Assembly (NCBI RefSeq): GCF_015477775.1 | Contig: NZ_JADLQO010000007.1 | Span: forward strand, 62,001-126,000 | Direction: 5' to 3' | DNA: 64,000 nt | Origin: Nocardia abscessus | GTDB lineage: Bacteria; Actinomycetota; Actinomycetes; Mycobacteriales; Mycobacteriaceae | Shown: positions 51,101 through 59,888 of the stretch, in pieces | How the letters are laid out: every line of letters begins with the position of its first letter | Position numbering within the stretch: the stretch's first letter is position 1 | Program-made: the position numbers and the translations under genes | The notes under the pieces: model-generated | Databases searched by the model: none | What the model was told of the DNA's origin: nothing | Seen by the model: only the letters and a program-made list of their open reading frames with translations

Positions 51101-51295
51101 ATGACTGGAGAATTAGCGGTGGTACTGCTGTGGGTGGCAATCGTTGCCATCATCCTGGTTCTGCTCGGCGGTGCGGCCGCGGCCATGGTGTGGGATCCGA
51201 ATTCCCGCCGTGAAGTCCGGGCAGCCGACGAGGGGGCCACACTGCCGCTGACGAGCATGGGGACTGCGCACGAGAGTTGGCCGCGTCGGCGCTGA
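51101..51295 (+). CDS. Small single-helix membrane protein (64 residues)
   Basis: MTGELAVVLLWVAIVAIILVLLGGAAAAMVWDPNSRR has one transmembrane helix right at the N-terminus and a short polar tail. The start ATG 51101 follows GGACGGG. Composition is protein-like, but there is no recognised family and no operon partner. The next 224 bases (51296-51519) have no gene. Confidence 0.45.
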   Translation: MTGELAVVLLWVAIVAIILVLLGGAAAAMVWDPNSRREVRAADEGATLPLTSMGTAHESWPRRR

Positions 51296-51519
51296 GGTGT
51301 CGCACGCCGGTCGTGGATCCCTCCGCGCACCAGTCCGTCGACCGCCCCGGGGATCCCGCGCCGGGAATTTGCCAGCAGATTGCTATTTACCGCGCAATAG
51401 GGCTTCCGAGCACCTGTTCACCGGGTAGTTTGAGCGTGCAGAACGCTGCGCCGCGACTCGCCGGGCGCCTGCGCGCGGCGTCGGCACCGAGAATTCCCGG
51501 AAAGAATGGAGGTGCAGCG

Positions 51520-52491
51520 ATGACAGGCCCAGATGCCGCGCCTGAACCGTGGCCCGCCTTGCGCGTCGATAGCTGGACTCCTACCCGCGAGACGCTGCAT
51601 ATGTGGACACAGATCGTCGGCAAGATCAGACTCTCCCGCGCTCCGCTGGTCAACCACTGGTGGCAGGTGACGTTCTACGTCAGCCCGCGGGGACTGACCA
51701 CATCCGCGATCCCGCATGCGGCGGGGTGCTTCGACATCGAGTTCGACTTCCTCGACCACCGGTTGCACATCCGCTCCAGCGATGGCCGCACTCGTCAGGT
51801 CGCGCTCGAACCCAAGCCGGTGGCGGCCTTCTACGGCGAAACCGTCGACGCGCTCGGCGAACTCGGCATTCCGGTGCACATCCAGGGCAGACCCAATGAG
51901 GTCGAGCCCGCGATACCGTTCGCCGAGGACTACGAGCACCGCTCCTATGACGCCGCGTCCGCCACCTTGTTCTGGCGGCAACTGATCGCCGCCGATCGCG
52001 TCATGCACCGGTTCCGATCGGGTTTCCTCGGCAAAGTGAGCCCCGTGCACTTCTTCTGGGGAGCGATGGATCTGGCGTGCACCAGATTCTCCGGGCGGGC
52101 CGCTCCTCGGCACCCGGGCGGCGCCCCCAACTGTGGCGACTGGGTCATGGTCGAGGGCTACTCGCATGAACTGAGCAGCTGCGGCTTCTGGCCGGGCGGC
52201 GGCGCGGAAGGCGCCTTCTATGCCTACGCGTATCCGGAGCCGGACGGCTTCTCCGACTGCCACGTCGGTCCGCGAGAAGCTTTCTACAGCACGGAATTGC
52301 GGCAGTTCCTCCTGCCGTACGAGGCAGTTCGCACCGCCGAAGCGCCCGAGTCGGCGCTGCTCGAGTTCCTCGACTCGACGTACACGGCCGCCGCCGAACT
52401 CGGCCACTGGGACCGATCGGCCTTGGAGGCGGACACGGGCCGCTGGAATCACAAGCGCCGAGTCCACGACGTGGGCGTGGTGCAGCCGTGA
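51520..52491 (+). CDS. DUF5996 family protein
   Basis: 323 residues from ATG 51520, preceded by TGGAGG. Family pattern: PWPALRVDSWTPTRETLHMWTQIVGKIRL near the start, LVNHWWQVTFYVSPRGLTTSAIPH, FDIEFDFLDHRL, and later RHPGGAPNCGDWVMVEGYSHELSSCGFWPGG and AFYSTELRQFLLPYEAVR. The many conserved Trp, His and Asp residues suggest an enzyme, but no activity is established for the family. It appears to be a single-gene unit. Confidence 0.85.
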   Translation: MTGPDAAPEPWPALRVDSWTPTRETLHMWTQIVGKIRLSRAPLVNHWWQVTFYVSPRGLTTSAIPHAAGCFDIEFDFLDHRLHIRSSDGRTRQVALEPKPVAAFYGETVDALGELGIPVHIQGRPNEVEPAIPFAEDYEHRSYDAASATLFWRQLIAADRVMHRFRSGFLGKVSPVHFFWGAMDLACTRFSGRAAPRHPGGAPNCGDWVMVEGYSHELSSCGFWPGGGAEGAFYAYAYPEPDGFSDCHVGPREAFYSTELRQFLLPYEAVRTAEAPESALLEFLDSTYTAAAELGHWDRSALEADTGRWNHKRRVHDVGVVQP

Positions 52492-52786
52492 TCGGCTCCG
52501 ACTGCGAGTAGTGCGCCGGTGACGGTCGCGCTCCACGGTCGCGACGCGCCTCGGCGCGCCGATCGCCGGGGACTGTCGCAAACCCCGCAACCGTTGCGAC
52601 GGCATCCTTGTTACCTACCCAACGGCACGTTGGACAGAGGCCAAATCTTCCGCGACGTCCGGCACGACCGTGCCATCAACGACGTGATCAGGTCCTCGAT
52701 CCGTGCCATCCCCACTCTTGGGAACAAACACGTGTGTTGGGTCACCGATCAATGTATCGTTATATGACGGCACGTTAATCGACGGG

Positions 52787-53059
52787 ATGAATCTCATGGA
52801 GAACTCAAGGAAGCGCGTAACAGTGCGTCGAGTGGTGGCTTCGGCGCTGATCGGTGGAGCGGTCGTGACGGCAGCGTCCGTCGCTGCACCGGAATCTTTC
52901 GTGACCACGACAGCGGACCGGTACTCGCACAACCCGGCCGACAAGCGTGGTTCCGGCGTGGGAGAGCGGAGCCGGAGCAGCAATCACGGCGGATACCGTG
53001 GACGCACCGAGCGCCCCTGCCAGTACACCCCCGAGGGATACTGCACCGGACGGCGCTGA
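52787..53059 (+). CDS. Small secreted basic protein (about 90 residues)
   Basis: A basic start (MENSRKRVTVRR) and a hydrophobic core (VVASALIGGAVVTAASVAAPES) form a signal peptide. The mature part is short, hydrophilic and rich in Arg, Ser and Gly (SHNPADKRGSGVGERSRSSNHGGYRGR) and ends with two Cys (PCQYTPEGYCTGRR) that could pair. Start is ATG 52787 or ATG 52796. No family recognised. Upstream, the 295-base gap 52492-52786 is AT-rich near 52740-52780, where the promoter should be. Confidence 0.55.
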   Translation: MNLMENSRKRVTVRRVVASALIGGAVVTAASVAAPESFVTTTADRYSHNPADKRGSGVGERSRSSNHGGYRGRTERPCQYTPEGYCTGRR

Positions 53060-53222
53060 CGGCTCCGCGAAGCCACACCGCGGGGAATTCGGCCGACCTC
53101 ACCCGAGGCCCGCGACGGGCCCCCTGCGCCACGCTCGAACGCCCGGCCTCGAACCGGCGGGCAGCGACAGCGATCCGGCGGCCGCACGGCGGTGAAGTCG
53201 TGACCGCCTATGGAATCCGAGA

Positions 53223-53252
53223 ACCGGCCCGACGCAGAACCGTCGGGCCGGT
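53223..53252. terminator. Strong bidirectional hairpin terminator
   Basis: A perfect 12-bp stem, ACCGGCCCGACG (53223-53234) with CGTCGGGCCGGT (53241-53252), encloses a 6-base loop. It sits between the convergent small secreted protein gene (+) and the small membrane protein gene (-). No T-run follows, as is common in actinomycetes. Confidence 0.8.
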
Positions 53253-53275
53253 GCGGTGCGAGTCCGGGCCGTGCG

Positions 53276-53563
53276 TCAGCCGATGATCGCGTTCATGATG
53301 GTGCCCGCGCTCGTCGCCACCGCGCCGCCCGCCATCGCGCTGGCGACCATCTTCGGCGACTGCAGTGTGCCGCCGTTCCATTTCTCCCACGCGAACCTGC
53401 CACCGCCGTAGGTGATCGCCGTGATCCCGGACAGCTGGACCAACCAGGTGAAGTAGCGGCCCATCTGCATCAGTTTGTCCGCGAGCGGCGGCTCTTCCGC
53501 GGTCGGATTTTCGAACTGCTGCGCGATCACGGTGTCGTGCAGCGCGGCGAGAATCATGCTCAC
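53276..53563 (-). CDS. Small two-helix membrane protein (95 residues)
   Basis: GTG 53563 is preceded by AAGGAG at seven bases. A polar N-part (LHDTVIAQQFENPTAEEPPLADKLMQMG) is followed by hydrophobic segments YFTWLVQLSGITAITYGGG and MVASAMAGGAVATSAGTIMNAIIG with WEKWNGGTLQSPK between them. The layout resembles small pilin/TrbC-like or holin-like actinobacterial membrane proteins, but no family can be assigned. It is terminated by the hairpin at 53223-53252. The 346 bases upstream (53564-53909) show no gene. Confidence 0.6.
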   Translation of the reverse strand: MSMILAALHDTVIAQQFENPTAEEPPLADKLMQMGRYFTWLVQLSGITAITYGGGRFAWEKWNGGTLQSPKMVASAMAGGAVATSAGTIMNAIIG

Positions 53564-53909
53564 GTTCGGGCTCCTTTTCGCATGCCGAGATGACAATGGA
53601 GACAGATTCGAGAGAAAGAACTGCGCTACCGAGGACTTCGGCGCGCCACGGGCACTGCGACGCGCACGGCCGCCGATCCGGCGGTCCCGTGGCGTATTGC
53701 CGGAAAACGCGTGACAAGATCAATTAGACCGCACGGCGCGGGTGTATTCCCGGCGACACACCGGGGCGCGCATGATTCAACTCACAGCGTGCAACCGTGC
53801 CGGGCAAGGCTGCGACTTCTACGATTTGACTTAGTGCAGGGGCTGACATGATGTCGGTGCAGTGCGGCGCCGAACCTTCCGCTGAGATCACCGTGACCGG
53901 GAGGGCACA

Positions 53910-54065
53910 ATGCACACCGCTTTCTTGATTCCACTGCTCATCACCCTATTGATCGTCACAGCGACGGCCGTCGTTGCCGGTTACGCCACCGTTGTCGCGG
54001 CGTATTGGTTCGAGCTGCGCTCCACCGAAAAACACGGCGGACGACCGGACATTTCACCACGCTGA
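53910..54065 (+). CDS. Very small membrane protein (51 residues)
   Basis: MHTAFLIPLLITLLIVTATA begins a single long hydrophobic helix that continues to about residue 34, followed by the polar tail ELRSTEKHGGRPDISPR. A strong ribosome-binding site (GGGAGGG) precedes ATG 53910 by three bases, and a strong hairpin follows the stop. Both support a real gene despite the size. No family recognised. Confidence 0.55.
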   Translation: MHTAFLIPLLITLLIVTATAVVAGYATVVAAYWFELRSTEKHGGRPDISPR

Positions 54066-54081
54066 CTTTCGTCGAATACGC

Positions 54082-54118
54082 GACGGGCCGGGGCGTCGCT
54101 ACGACACCCCGGCCCGTC
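54082..54118. terminator. Strong bidirectional hairpin terminator
   Basis: Arms 54082-54098 and 54102-54118 pair over 17 bp (one G-T wobble) around a 3-base loop; the core is GGGCCGGGG pairing with CCCCGGCCC. It separates the small membrane protein gene (+) from the end of the organosulfur operon (-). Confidence 0.8.
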
Positions 54119-54129
54119 GTTTCATCCGA

Positions 54130-55071
54130 TCAGACCGCTACGCCCGATTTCGCGGTCACCGTCTCGCCGATCCACGGCAGGACGGCGTCCCGGACGCGGA
54201 CCGTCCTCGGCAACAAGCCGTTGGCGGCCAGCAGGTCCGCCGCGTGCTGCTGTTCGTCCAGGAAATCCTCGGAAACGGGTTCGACACCGAAGGGCCTGCC
54301 GCTCAGGGCGGCTTCCCACGCGTCCAGGCTCGCGGTGCCCCCGCGAGCGACCACGTCGTCCACGAAGTACTGGGCGGCCGCACGCGGGTTCTCCTCGATC
54401 CACGCGTCGGACTGCTGCAACGCGATGATGATCGCCGTCAGCTCCGCCCGGTTCCCCTCGGCGAAGTCCCGACGGGTGAACCACAGCGAGGGATGGCTGA
54501 ACAGGGACTCGGTGTCCACGAGGGTCCGCAGCTCGGCGGCCGTCTCGATCGAGGCCAGACCCGGATACGCGCCCACCCAGGCGTCCAGGTCGCCACGCAG
54601 CAGCGCGGGGCCGCCGTCGTGCACGTCGGTGTCCACCGGCTCGATGTCCTTCCACGCCAGGCCCGCGCGGTCCAGCGCGAGCAACGCGAGTGTGGTCTGC
54701 CAGGAACCGTGGGCGATGCCGACGCGCTTGCCCTTCAGATCCAGCACCGTCTCGATGCCGGAATCGGCCTTGGTGACCAGGCGGCCGTTCTCCACCCGTG
54801 GTCCGGAGATGCCGACGTAGACGATGTCGCGGCCGTTGGCCAGCGCGGTCAGCGGAGGTGTGAAGCCGGTGCCGATGAAGTCGTAGCCGCCGGTGAACAA
54901 GTGATCGGAATGCAGCGACGGCAGACCCGTCCTCGGGTCGACCGGCGCAGGGCGCGGCAGGTCGCGCAGATCGACCCATTCCACGTCGGGCAGCTGCTTT
55001 TCCAAGATGCCGCGGTGGCGCAGGACGAACAGGGAGTTGTTGTGCGGGAAATAGCCGACACGAATGGTCAT
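54130..55071 (-). CDS. SsuA/TauA-like periplasmic-binding-fold protein without a signal peptide
   Basis: 313 residues. It begins directly with the mature-type strand MTIRVGYFPHNNSLFVLRHRG and shows the aliphatic-sulfonate/nitrate binding fold (VLDLKGKRVGIAHGSWQTTLALLALDRAGLAWKDIEPVD, LLRGDLDAWVGAYPG, HPSLWFTRRDFAEGN, NPRAAAQYFVDDVV). It lacks both a signal sequence and a lipobox, unlike the operon's first gene. It could be a cytosolic binding protein or an enzyme that uses this fold, as DszB does. Last gene of the eight-gene operon; 31 bases follow the aldolase stop. Confidence 0.78.
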   Translation of the reverse strand: MTIRVGYFPHNNSLFVLRHRGILEKQLPDVEWVDLRDLPRPAPVDPRTGLPSLHSDHLFTGGYDFIGTGFTPPLTALANGRDIVYVGISGPRVENGRLVTKADSGIETVLDLKGKRVGIAHGSWQTTLALLALDRAGLAWKDIEPVDTDVHDGGPALLRGDLDAWVGAYPGLASIETAAELRTLVDTESLFSHPSLWFTRRDFAEGNRAELTAIIIALQQSDAWIEENPRAAAQYFVDDVVARGGTASLDAWEAALSGRPFGVEPVSEDFLDEQQHAADLLAANGLLPRTVRVRDAVLPWIGETVTAKSGVAV

Positions 55072-55102
55072 GATCGCTCCTCGGTTTCGCTACAGGTGCC
55101 GG

Positions 55103-55810
55103 TCAGATCAGGCCGCGGCGACGGGCCTCGTCGGCGAGCCCACTGCGGCTCCACTGCACCGCGAGGTTGGACGGATCGAATTCGACCGAGCCGCCCAGGG
55201 TTTCGGCGATGGCCTGGTACTGCGCGCCCTCTTCGAGCAGCACGACGAACTTCGCCAGCTCCAGCAGCCCCGAGCGTCCGATCACATTGGCTCCGCCGTT
55301 GGCCTCGAAGATCGCGACCAGGTCCGGATCGTCGACCAGCTTGGACAGGATGAAATCGCCCGCGCCGACGCTGCGGTCGATGTGCGGCGGGATCGCCCTG
55401 GACAGGGTGAGACGCTGCGAGGCCGCGTAGCGGATCGGCAGCGTGCGGTGGGTCTGCGCCCACCCGCCCAGCCACGGCGTGTGGATGTGCACCACGGAGG
55501 TGATCTCCGGATGAGCGCGGAACACCTTCGCGTAGCCGGTGACGAATCCGGCGGCGCCCGTTCCGGACAGCACCTGCCCGTCGAAAGTGGCGACCACCGG
55601 CGCGACGGTGCGGTCCTCGGCCCAGGGCCCCGGTTCGTTCAGGGCGACGGCGATCTCCTCGCCCGGCACCCGTTCCACGAAGTTGACGGTGCCGTTGCCG
55701 GACACGGTGCCGGTCTCCCGGAACACTCGGAATGCCTTCTCGGCGTCGCGTGTCGCGGCGGTGACGAAAGCGGTGACGGACTCCGGCAACCGGGTCTCGG
55801 TGGTGGTCAT
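55103..55810 (-). CDS. Class II aldolase/adducin-fold protein
   Basis: 235 residues. Fold landmarks: ETGTVSGNGTVNFVERVPGEEIAVALNEPG, ITSVVHIHTPWLGGW (metal His-x-His), RTLPIRYAASQRLTLSRAIPPHIDRS, ANGGANVIGRSGLLELAKFVVLLEEGAQYQAIAE. The late metal ligand His of N-H-G is replaced (GGANVIG), so the metal site may differ from true aldolases. Thirteen bases downstream of the first FMN monooxygenase gene. Probably processes the carbon skeleton left after sulfur removal. Confidence 0.78.
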   Translation of the reverse strand: MTTTETRLPESVTAFVTAATRDAEKAFRVFRETGTVSGNGTVNFVERVPGEEIAVALNEPGPWAEDRTVAPVVATFDGQVLSGTGAAGFVTGYAKVFRAHPEITSVVHIHTPWLGGWAQTHRTLPIRYAASQRLTLSRAIPPHIDRSVGAGDFILSKLVDDPDLVAIFEANGGANVIGRSGLLELAKFVVLLEEGAQYQAIAETLGGSVEFDPSNLAVQWSRSGLADEARRRGLI

Positions 55811-55823
55811 GATCTCTCCTGAA

Positions 55824-56993
55824 TCATCGAGCGGGGGTGAGGGATGCCGCGGCGGCGGACGCGGTGAGCCGGGATCGGCCGAGCAAGGGAAGCACCTCTT
55901 CGCCGACGCGGTAGGCCTCCTCCAGGTGCGGGTTGCCCGCGAGGATGAACGCGTCGACGCCGAGGTCGATCAGTTCGTCGAGCCGCTGCGCGACCTGCTC
56001 GTAGCTGCCGACCAGGCCGAAGGCCGGCCCGCCGCGGATCAGGCTGAACCCGCACCAGACGTTGGGCTGTACTTCCAGGTCGCGATATCCGGTGATGGTC
56101 TCGGGCACCCAGCCCTGGATGCGGGCGGCGCCCACCGAATCACCCTTGGCGGCGCGCTCGGCCGCGCCGCGGTCGACGAATGCCCAGCCCTTCTCGATCT
56201 CCGCCCAGGCCGCTTCCTCGGTGTGCCGGGCCACCACGTCGATGCGCACCGCGAATTTCGGTGTGCGACCGATTGTTTCGGCGTGCGCGCGCACGCCGTC
56301 GAACTTGGCGCGCAGGTCGCCGAAGGGCTCCAGCCAGGACAGGTAGTAGTCGGCGTGCCTGCCCGCGGCCTGCACCGCGGCGGCCGAGGACCCCGAGAAG
56401 TACACCTCGGGGAACGGCTGCCCGGCAATGCCCGGTGCGAGCGCGGCGCCCTCGGTCCGGAAGAACCGGCCGTCGTGGTCGTAGGGTCGGCCGTCCCACA
56501 CGCCGCGCAACACGTCGAGGAACTCGCTGGTCCGCGCGTAACGATCGTCGTGCGAGACCTTGTCGCCCCACCACAACTGGGCGGGTCCGCCGCCCCCGCT
56601 GATGATGTTGTAGACCAGCCGGCCGCCGGTCGCGCGCTGCAAGCTCGCCGACATGCGCGCCGCCTGCACCGGGTGCAGGAAGCCGGGCTGGAAGGCGACC
56701 ATGAAGCGGTAGGTGGTGGTCTCCCTGGCCAGCGCCGCGGCGACCGCCCACGGGTCGTCGGTCACCGGGAACGACGGCAGCAGGCCGCCGAGGAAACCGG
56801 CCGATTCGGAGGCCTTCGCGACTGCCGCCATGTGGTCGATGTAGCCGTAGCCGTCGAGTGCACCGGCCCGGATGGCGGGAGCGATATTGCCCGGTCCGTA
56901 ACCGTTGGCGTGGCCGCGGTTATATCGGCGCGGCGTGCGCAGCGACGCGTGGTCGCCCTCCATGCCGATGCGCCAGTAGATGTCGATGGTCAT
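55824..56993 (-). CDS. ssuD: FMN-dependent alkanesulfonate monooxygenase-like (SsuD family)
   Basis: 389 residues from ATG 56993 (ATGA overlap). Bacterial-luciferase fold: GYIDHMAAVAKASESAGFLGGLLPSFPVTDDPW, TTTYRFMVAFQPGFLHPVQAARMSASLQRATGGRLVYNIISGGG, DDRYARTSEFLDVLRGVW, VYFSGSSAAAVQAAGRHADYYLSWLEP, GLVGSYEQVAQRLDELIDLGVDAFILAGNPHLEEAYRVGEEVLPLL. These match SsuD, which uses FMNH2 and O2 to cleave C-S bonds of sulfonates. No flavin reductase gene (ssuE or dszD type) is in the operon. Confidence 0.87.
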   Translation of the reverse strand: MTIDIYWRIGMEGDHASLRTPRRYNRGHANGYGPGNIAPAIRAGALDGYGYIDHMAAVAKASESAGFLGGLLPSFPVTDDPWAVAAALARETTTYRFMVAFQPGFLHPVQAARMSASLQRATGGRLVYNIISGGGGPAQLWWGDKVSHDDRYARTSEFLDVLRGVWDGRPYDHDGRFFRTEGAALAPGIAGQPFPEVYFSGSSAAAVQAAGRHADYYLSWLEPFGDLRAKFDGVRAHAETIGRTPKFAVRIDVVARHTEEAAWAEIEKGWAFVDRGAAERAAKGDSVGAARIQGWVPETITGYRDLEVQPNVWCGFSLIRGGPAFGLVGSYEQVAQRLDELIDLGVDAFILAGNPHLEEAYRVGEEVLPLLGRSRLTASAAAASLTPAR

Positions 56994-58090
56994 GCGTTTG
57001 CCTCCTGAGCGGTCAGGGTGCGGCCGATCGGGTCGGCGAGGAACAAGAGGTGCTCGCCCGCGCGGTGCAGTTCCTCGATGTGCGGGCGCCCCGAGAGCAC
57101 CACGCTGTCGACGCCTGCCTCGACGTAGGCCGAAAGACGTTGCGCCACCTGGGCGTAGCTGCCGACGAGTCCGATGTTCGCGGCGTATCCGAGATCGCCG
57201 AACCCCGCCCAGCGGCCGTCGCCCAGATCGTGCTCCCGTACGCCGGGGCCGTCCGGGTACACCTCCCGCCACTGGCGTTCGGCGCGCGCCCACGCCTCGT
57301 CTTCGGTTTCCCGCGCGATGACCGGCAGCTCCAGTCCGGCGCGCACCGTCCGCCCCGCCGCCGTCGCGCGCTCGCGCAAGGCGGCGATCGCGGTGCCGAC
57401 GCCGGCCGCGGTCTCGGTGAAGACGTGCACGTCCCCGTGCTCGGCCGACAGCTCGAGCGCCGCGACGGAAGCACCGGTCAGGTAGACCGTGGGGAACGGC
57501 AGTCCGGACAGGATGCCGCGGAAGCCGCCGTCGATCACGTCGTAATGCGTGCCCGCGTAGTGGAACCCGGTGCCCGCGAATCCCGCCGAAGGCACCGGAG
57601 CGTCGTTCCATACGCCACGGGCGACGGTGAGGAACTCCGCGGCCCTGGCGTAGCGGTCGTCGCCGGTGACGCGATCACCCCGGGACCGTGCGTCGGCGGG
57701 ATCGGTGTCGACCGCCAACTGCCAGGCGAGGCGGCCGCCGGACAGGCGTTGCAAGGTGGCCGAGATCTTCGCGGCGTAGACCGGAGTGCCGAAAGCGGGC
57801 TGGAATTCGACCACGACACGGGAGTACCGGGTGCCGCGCAGCGCGCCGCCCGCCACGATCCACGATTCCTCGCCCTCCGGATCGTAGGGCGCGAGCACCC
57901 CGTCCAGCCCGGCGAGTTCGGCGGCATCGATGATCTGGGCGAGGTCGTCGAACGGACCGAATCGTCCCGATCGCAGGTCCGTCGCGGGCGTGAGCGGCGC
58001 GGGTCCGCCGAATCCGCCGCGGTTGCGCTGTTCGGGGCGGGCATGGCGGCCGTCTCCACGGGAAGGCAGGCGCCACAGGAATTCCGTCAT
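56990..58090 (-). CDS. Second FMN-dependent luciferase-like monooxygenase (SsuD/sulfone monooxygenase type)
   Basis: 366 residues from ATG 58090 (ATGA overlap with the desulfinase gene). DDLAQIIDAAELAGLDGVLAPYDPEGEESWIVAGG, VVVEFQPAFGTPVYAAKISATLQRLSGGRLAWQLAVD, DDRYARAAEFLTVARGVW and GLVGSYAQVAQRLSAYVEAGVDSVVLSGRPHIEELHRAGEHLLFL show the same fold as its neighbour but with clear divergence. Two such enzymes followed by a desulfinase suggest sequential oxidation of one compound, or two substrates. Confidence 0.86.
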   Translation of the reverse strand: MTEFLWRLPSRGDGRHARPEQRNRGGFGGPAPLTPATDLRSGRFGPFDDLAQIIDAAELAGLDGVLAPYDPEGEESWIVAGGALRGTRYSRVVVEFQPAFGTPVYAAKISATLQRLSGGRLAWQLAVDTDPADARSRGDRVTGDDRYARAAEFLTVARGVWNDAPVPSAGFAGTGFHYAGTHYDVIDGGFRGILSGLPFPTVYLTGASVAALELSAEHGDVHVFTETAAGVGTAIAALRERATAAGRTVRAGLELPVIARETEDEAWARAERQWREVYPDGPGVREHDLGDGRWAGFGDLGYAANIGLVGSYAQVAQRLSAYVEAGVDSVVLSGRPHIEELHRAGEHLLFLADPIGRTLTAQEANA

Positions 58091-59112
58091 GCGGGGACCT
58101 TCCCGGACGCGACGAGTTCCCTCGCCCTGGCCAGCGGCTCGTGCGCGACCCAGGAGTCCAGGTCGAACTCGGCGGCCAGGAAACCGTGCGTGTAGAGGAA
58201 TTGCTTCTGCACGCCGATCAGCTCGATCCGCTCGTCCGACAGCGAGGGGTGCAGGCCCCGGTGGAAGTTCTCGCCGTACGCGGCGACGACACCCTCCGGC
58301 CCGGACAGCGTTTCCCGCTGCAGCACGTCCCGGACTCCTTGCAGGTCGCCCGCGGCCCAGTCGGCCGCGCGCAGGCTCTGCGCGAGGAACTCGACCACCA
58401 CTTCCGGACGCGACTGGAGCAAGTCGGCGTGCACGGTGATCGGACGTGGCGTTCCGTTGTTGACCCGCAACCGCTTGGCGTCGGTGGCGTCCAGATCCAC
58501 CGCGACGCGCAGGCCGTGCTCCCTGGCGACTTCCTGGGCGCGGGCGCCCTTGACGTAGATGGCGTCCACCTCGCCGCGCAACAACTCCGCCACACCCCAG
58601 GTGACCACCCGGCGGTTCGCTTGGATCTCCGTGCGCACCTGTGGGTTCCGTTCGACGCCGATCTCGACCACGTGCACGTCGGCCAGAGTGTGGCCACCGA
58701 GCCGCAGTGCGTTCGCGAAGCCGTGCAGGGCCATCGCGCGGGGGAAGCTGCGCGCCTGATCCTGCGCCCATGCCGGGACGCCGATGCGCAGACCGGCCAG
58801 CTCGGCGGGGCCGCCGACCGAGGACTGCGGACCGACCAGGATGGCTTGCGCCTCATCGATCCAGGTCAAGCCGATCAGACGGGTCGGCGAGCCCTGCGCC
58901 CGCGCGGCCAGGGCCGGAACGTTGCCGCCCTCGCGGATCAGTCCGGACAGGTCGTGCAGGAAATGGTGGCCGGCCAGCTCCGGCCCCGCGTCCTGCAGGA
59001 CGCCGAACTCCAGCCCGGCCCGCGCGGCGGTGTCGCCGAGCCAGCCGAGGCTGTGCGCGAGCCCGCTCGCGGTCGGGACCGGGCAGCGGGTGTACCAGAG
59101 GGTGTCGGTCAT
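58087..59112 (-). CDS. DszB-like sulfinate desulfinase
   Basis: 341 residues. The start LWYTRCPVPTASGLAHSLGWL parallels the DszB N-terminus (family pattern CPVP) and puts Cys10 at the catalytic Cys position. HHFLHDLSGLIREGG aligns with the DszB stretch that has the catalytic His and Arg, with the same 10-residue spacing (His50, Arg60). LIGLTWIDEAQAILVG, LAGLRIGVPAWAQDQARSF and QKQFLYTHGFL...FDLDSWVAHEPL follow. DszB (2'-hydroxybiphenyl-2-sulfinate desulfinase) has a binding-protein fold and releases sulfite from aromatic sulfinates. The substrate here is unknown and need not be aromatic. Confidence 0.8.
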   Translation of the reverse strand: MTDTLWYTRCPVPTASGLAHSLGWLGDTAARAGLEFGVLQDAGPELAGHHFLHDLSGLIREGGNVPALAARAQGSPTRLIGLTWIDEAQAILVGPQSSVGGPAELAGLRIGVPAWAQDQARSFPRAMALHGFANALRLGGHTLADVHVVEIGVERNPQVRTEIQANRRVVTWGVAELLRGEVDAIYVKGARAQEVAREHGLRVAVDLDATDAKRLRVNNGTPRPITVHADLLQSRPEVVVEFLAQSLRAADWAAGDLQGVRDVLQRETLSGPEGVVAAYGENFHRGLHPSLSDERIELIGVQKQFLYTHGFLAAEFDLDSWVAHEPLARARELVASGKVPA

Positions 59113-59888
59113 GAGGCACTCCTTGGAGCGGGCGCGGGACCACCCACGCCGAGCTGGGCGAGGAAAAGGGATTGGTAGTGCAAGGTTTCGGGGTCGGCGC
59201 GGCCGCGCGGGCGAGCCACGTCGATGTCGACGTCCACGGCGAAACGCCCGCGGTCCAGGATCAGCACGCGGTCGGCCAGGCGGATCGCCTCGTCGACGTC
59301 GTGGGTCACCATGAGCACCGCCGGACGGTGCCGGGCCACCAGGTCGCCGACCAGATCCTGCATCTGCAGGCGGGTCAGGGCGTCCAGCGCCGCGAACGGC
59401 TCGTCGAGCAGCAGCAGTTCGGGTTCGCGCACCAGAGCGCGCGCCAGCGCCGCGCGCTGCGCCTCACCACCGGAGAGCGTGGCGGGCCACTGCCGCGCTT
59501 TGCCGTCGAGGTTGACCTCGGCCAGGGCGCGCAACCCCGCTTCGCGGTTCTGCCGGGAACGGCGCTGCCCGACGATGACGTTCGCCAGTACCCGTTTCGA
59601 GGGAATCAGCCGCGGCTCCTGGTACACGGTGGTCCGTCGGCCCGGGACGAGCACCTCCCCGGCGTCCGGCGCTTCGAGTCCGGTGAGCAGGCGCAGCAGC
59701 GTGGTCTTGCCGGTGCCGCTCGGGCCGAGCAGGACGACGAACTCGCCGCGCCGGATGGTCAGGTCGACGCCGTCGAGTACGGTCTTGTCGCCGAACGCCT
59801 TGCGCAGGCCGGTGATCGAGACGGCGACCGGCTCGCTCACCGCGGGCGCGGTGGTGACCTCGGGTTCGGGTTCGGTGACGGCGGTCAT
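59109..59888 (-). CDS. ssuB: ABC transporter ATP-binding protein (SsuB-like)
   Basis: 259 residues from ATG 59888 (ATGA overlap with the permease). Walker A GPSGTGKTT, Q-loop VYQEPRL, signature LSGGEAQR, Walker B LLLLDEP and the switch His in VTHDVDEA are all present. This is the energising subunit of a sulfonate/nitrate-type importer. The N-terminal 24 residues (EPEPEVTTAPAVSEP) are an unstructured extension. Overlaps the desulfinase start by four bases. Confidence 0.92.
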   Translation of the reverse strand: MTAVTEPEPEVTTAPAVSEPVAVSITGLRKAFGDKTVLDGVDLTIRRGEFVVLLGPSGTGKTTLLRLLTGLEAPDAGEVLVPGRRTTVYQEPRLIPSKRVLANVIVGQRRSRQNREAGLRALAEVNLDGKARQWPATLSGGEAQRAALARALVREPELLLLDEPFAALDALTRLQMQDLVGDLVARHRPAVLMVTHDVDEAIRLADRVLILDRGRFAVDVDIDVARPRGRADPETLHYQSLFLAQLGVGGPAPAPRSAS

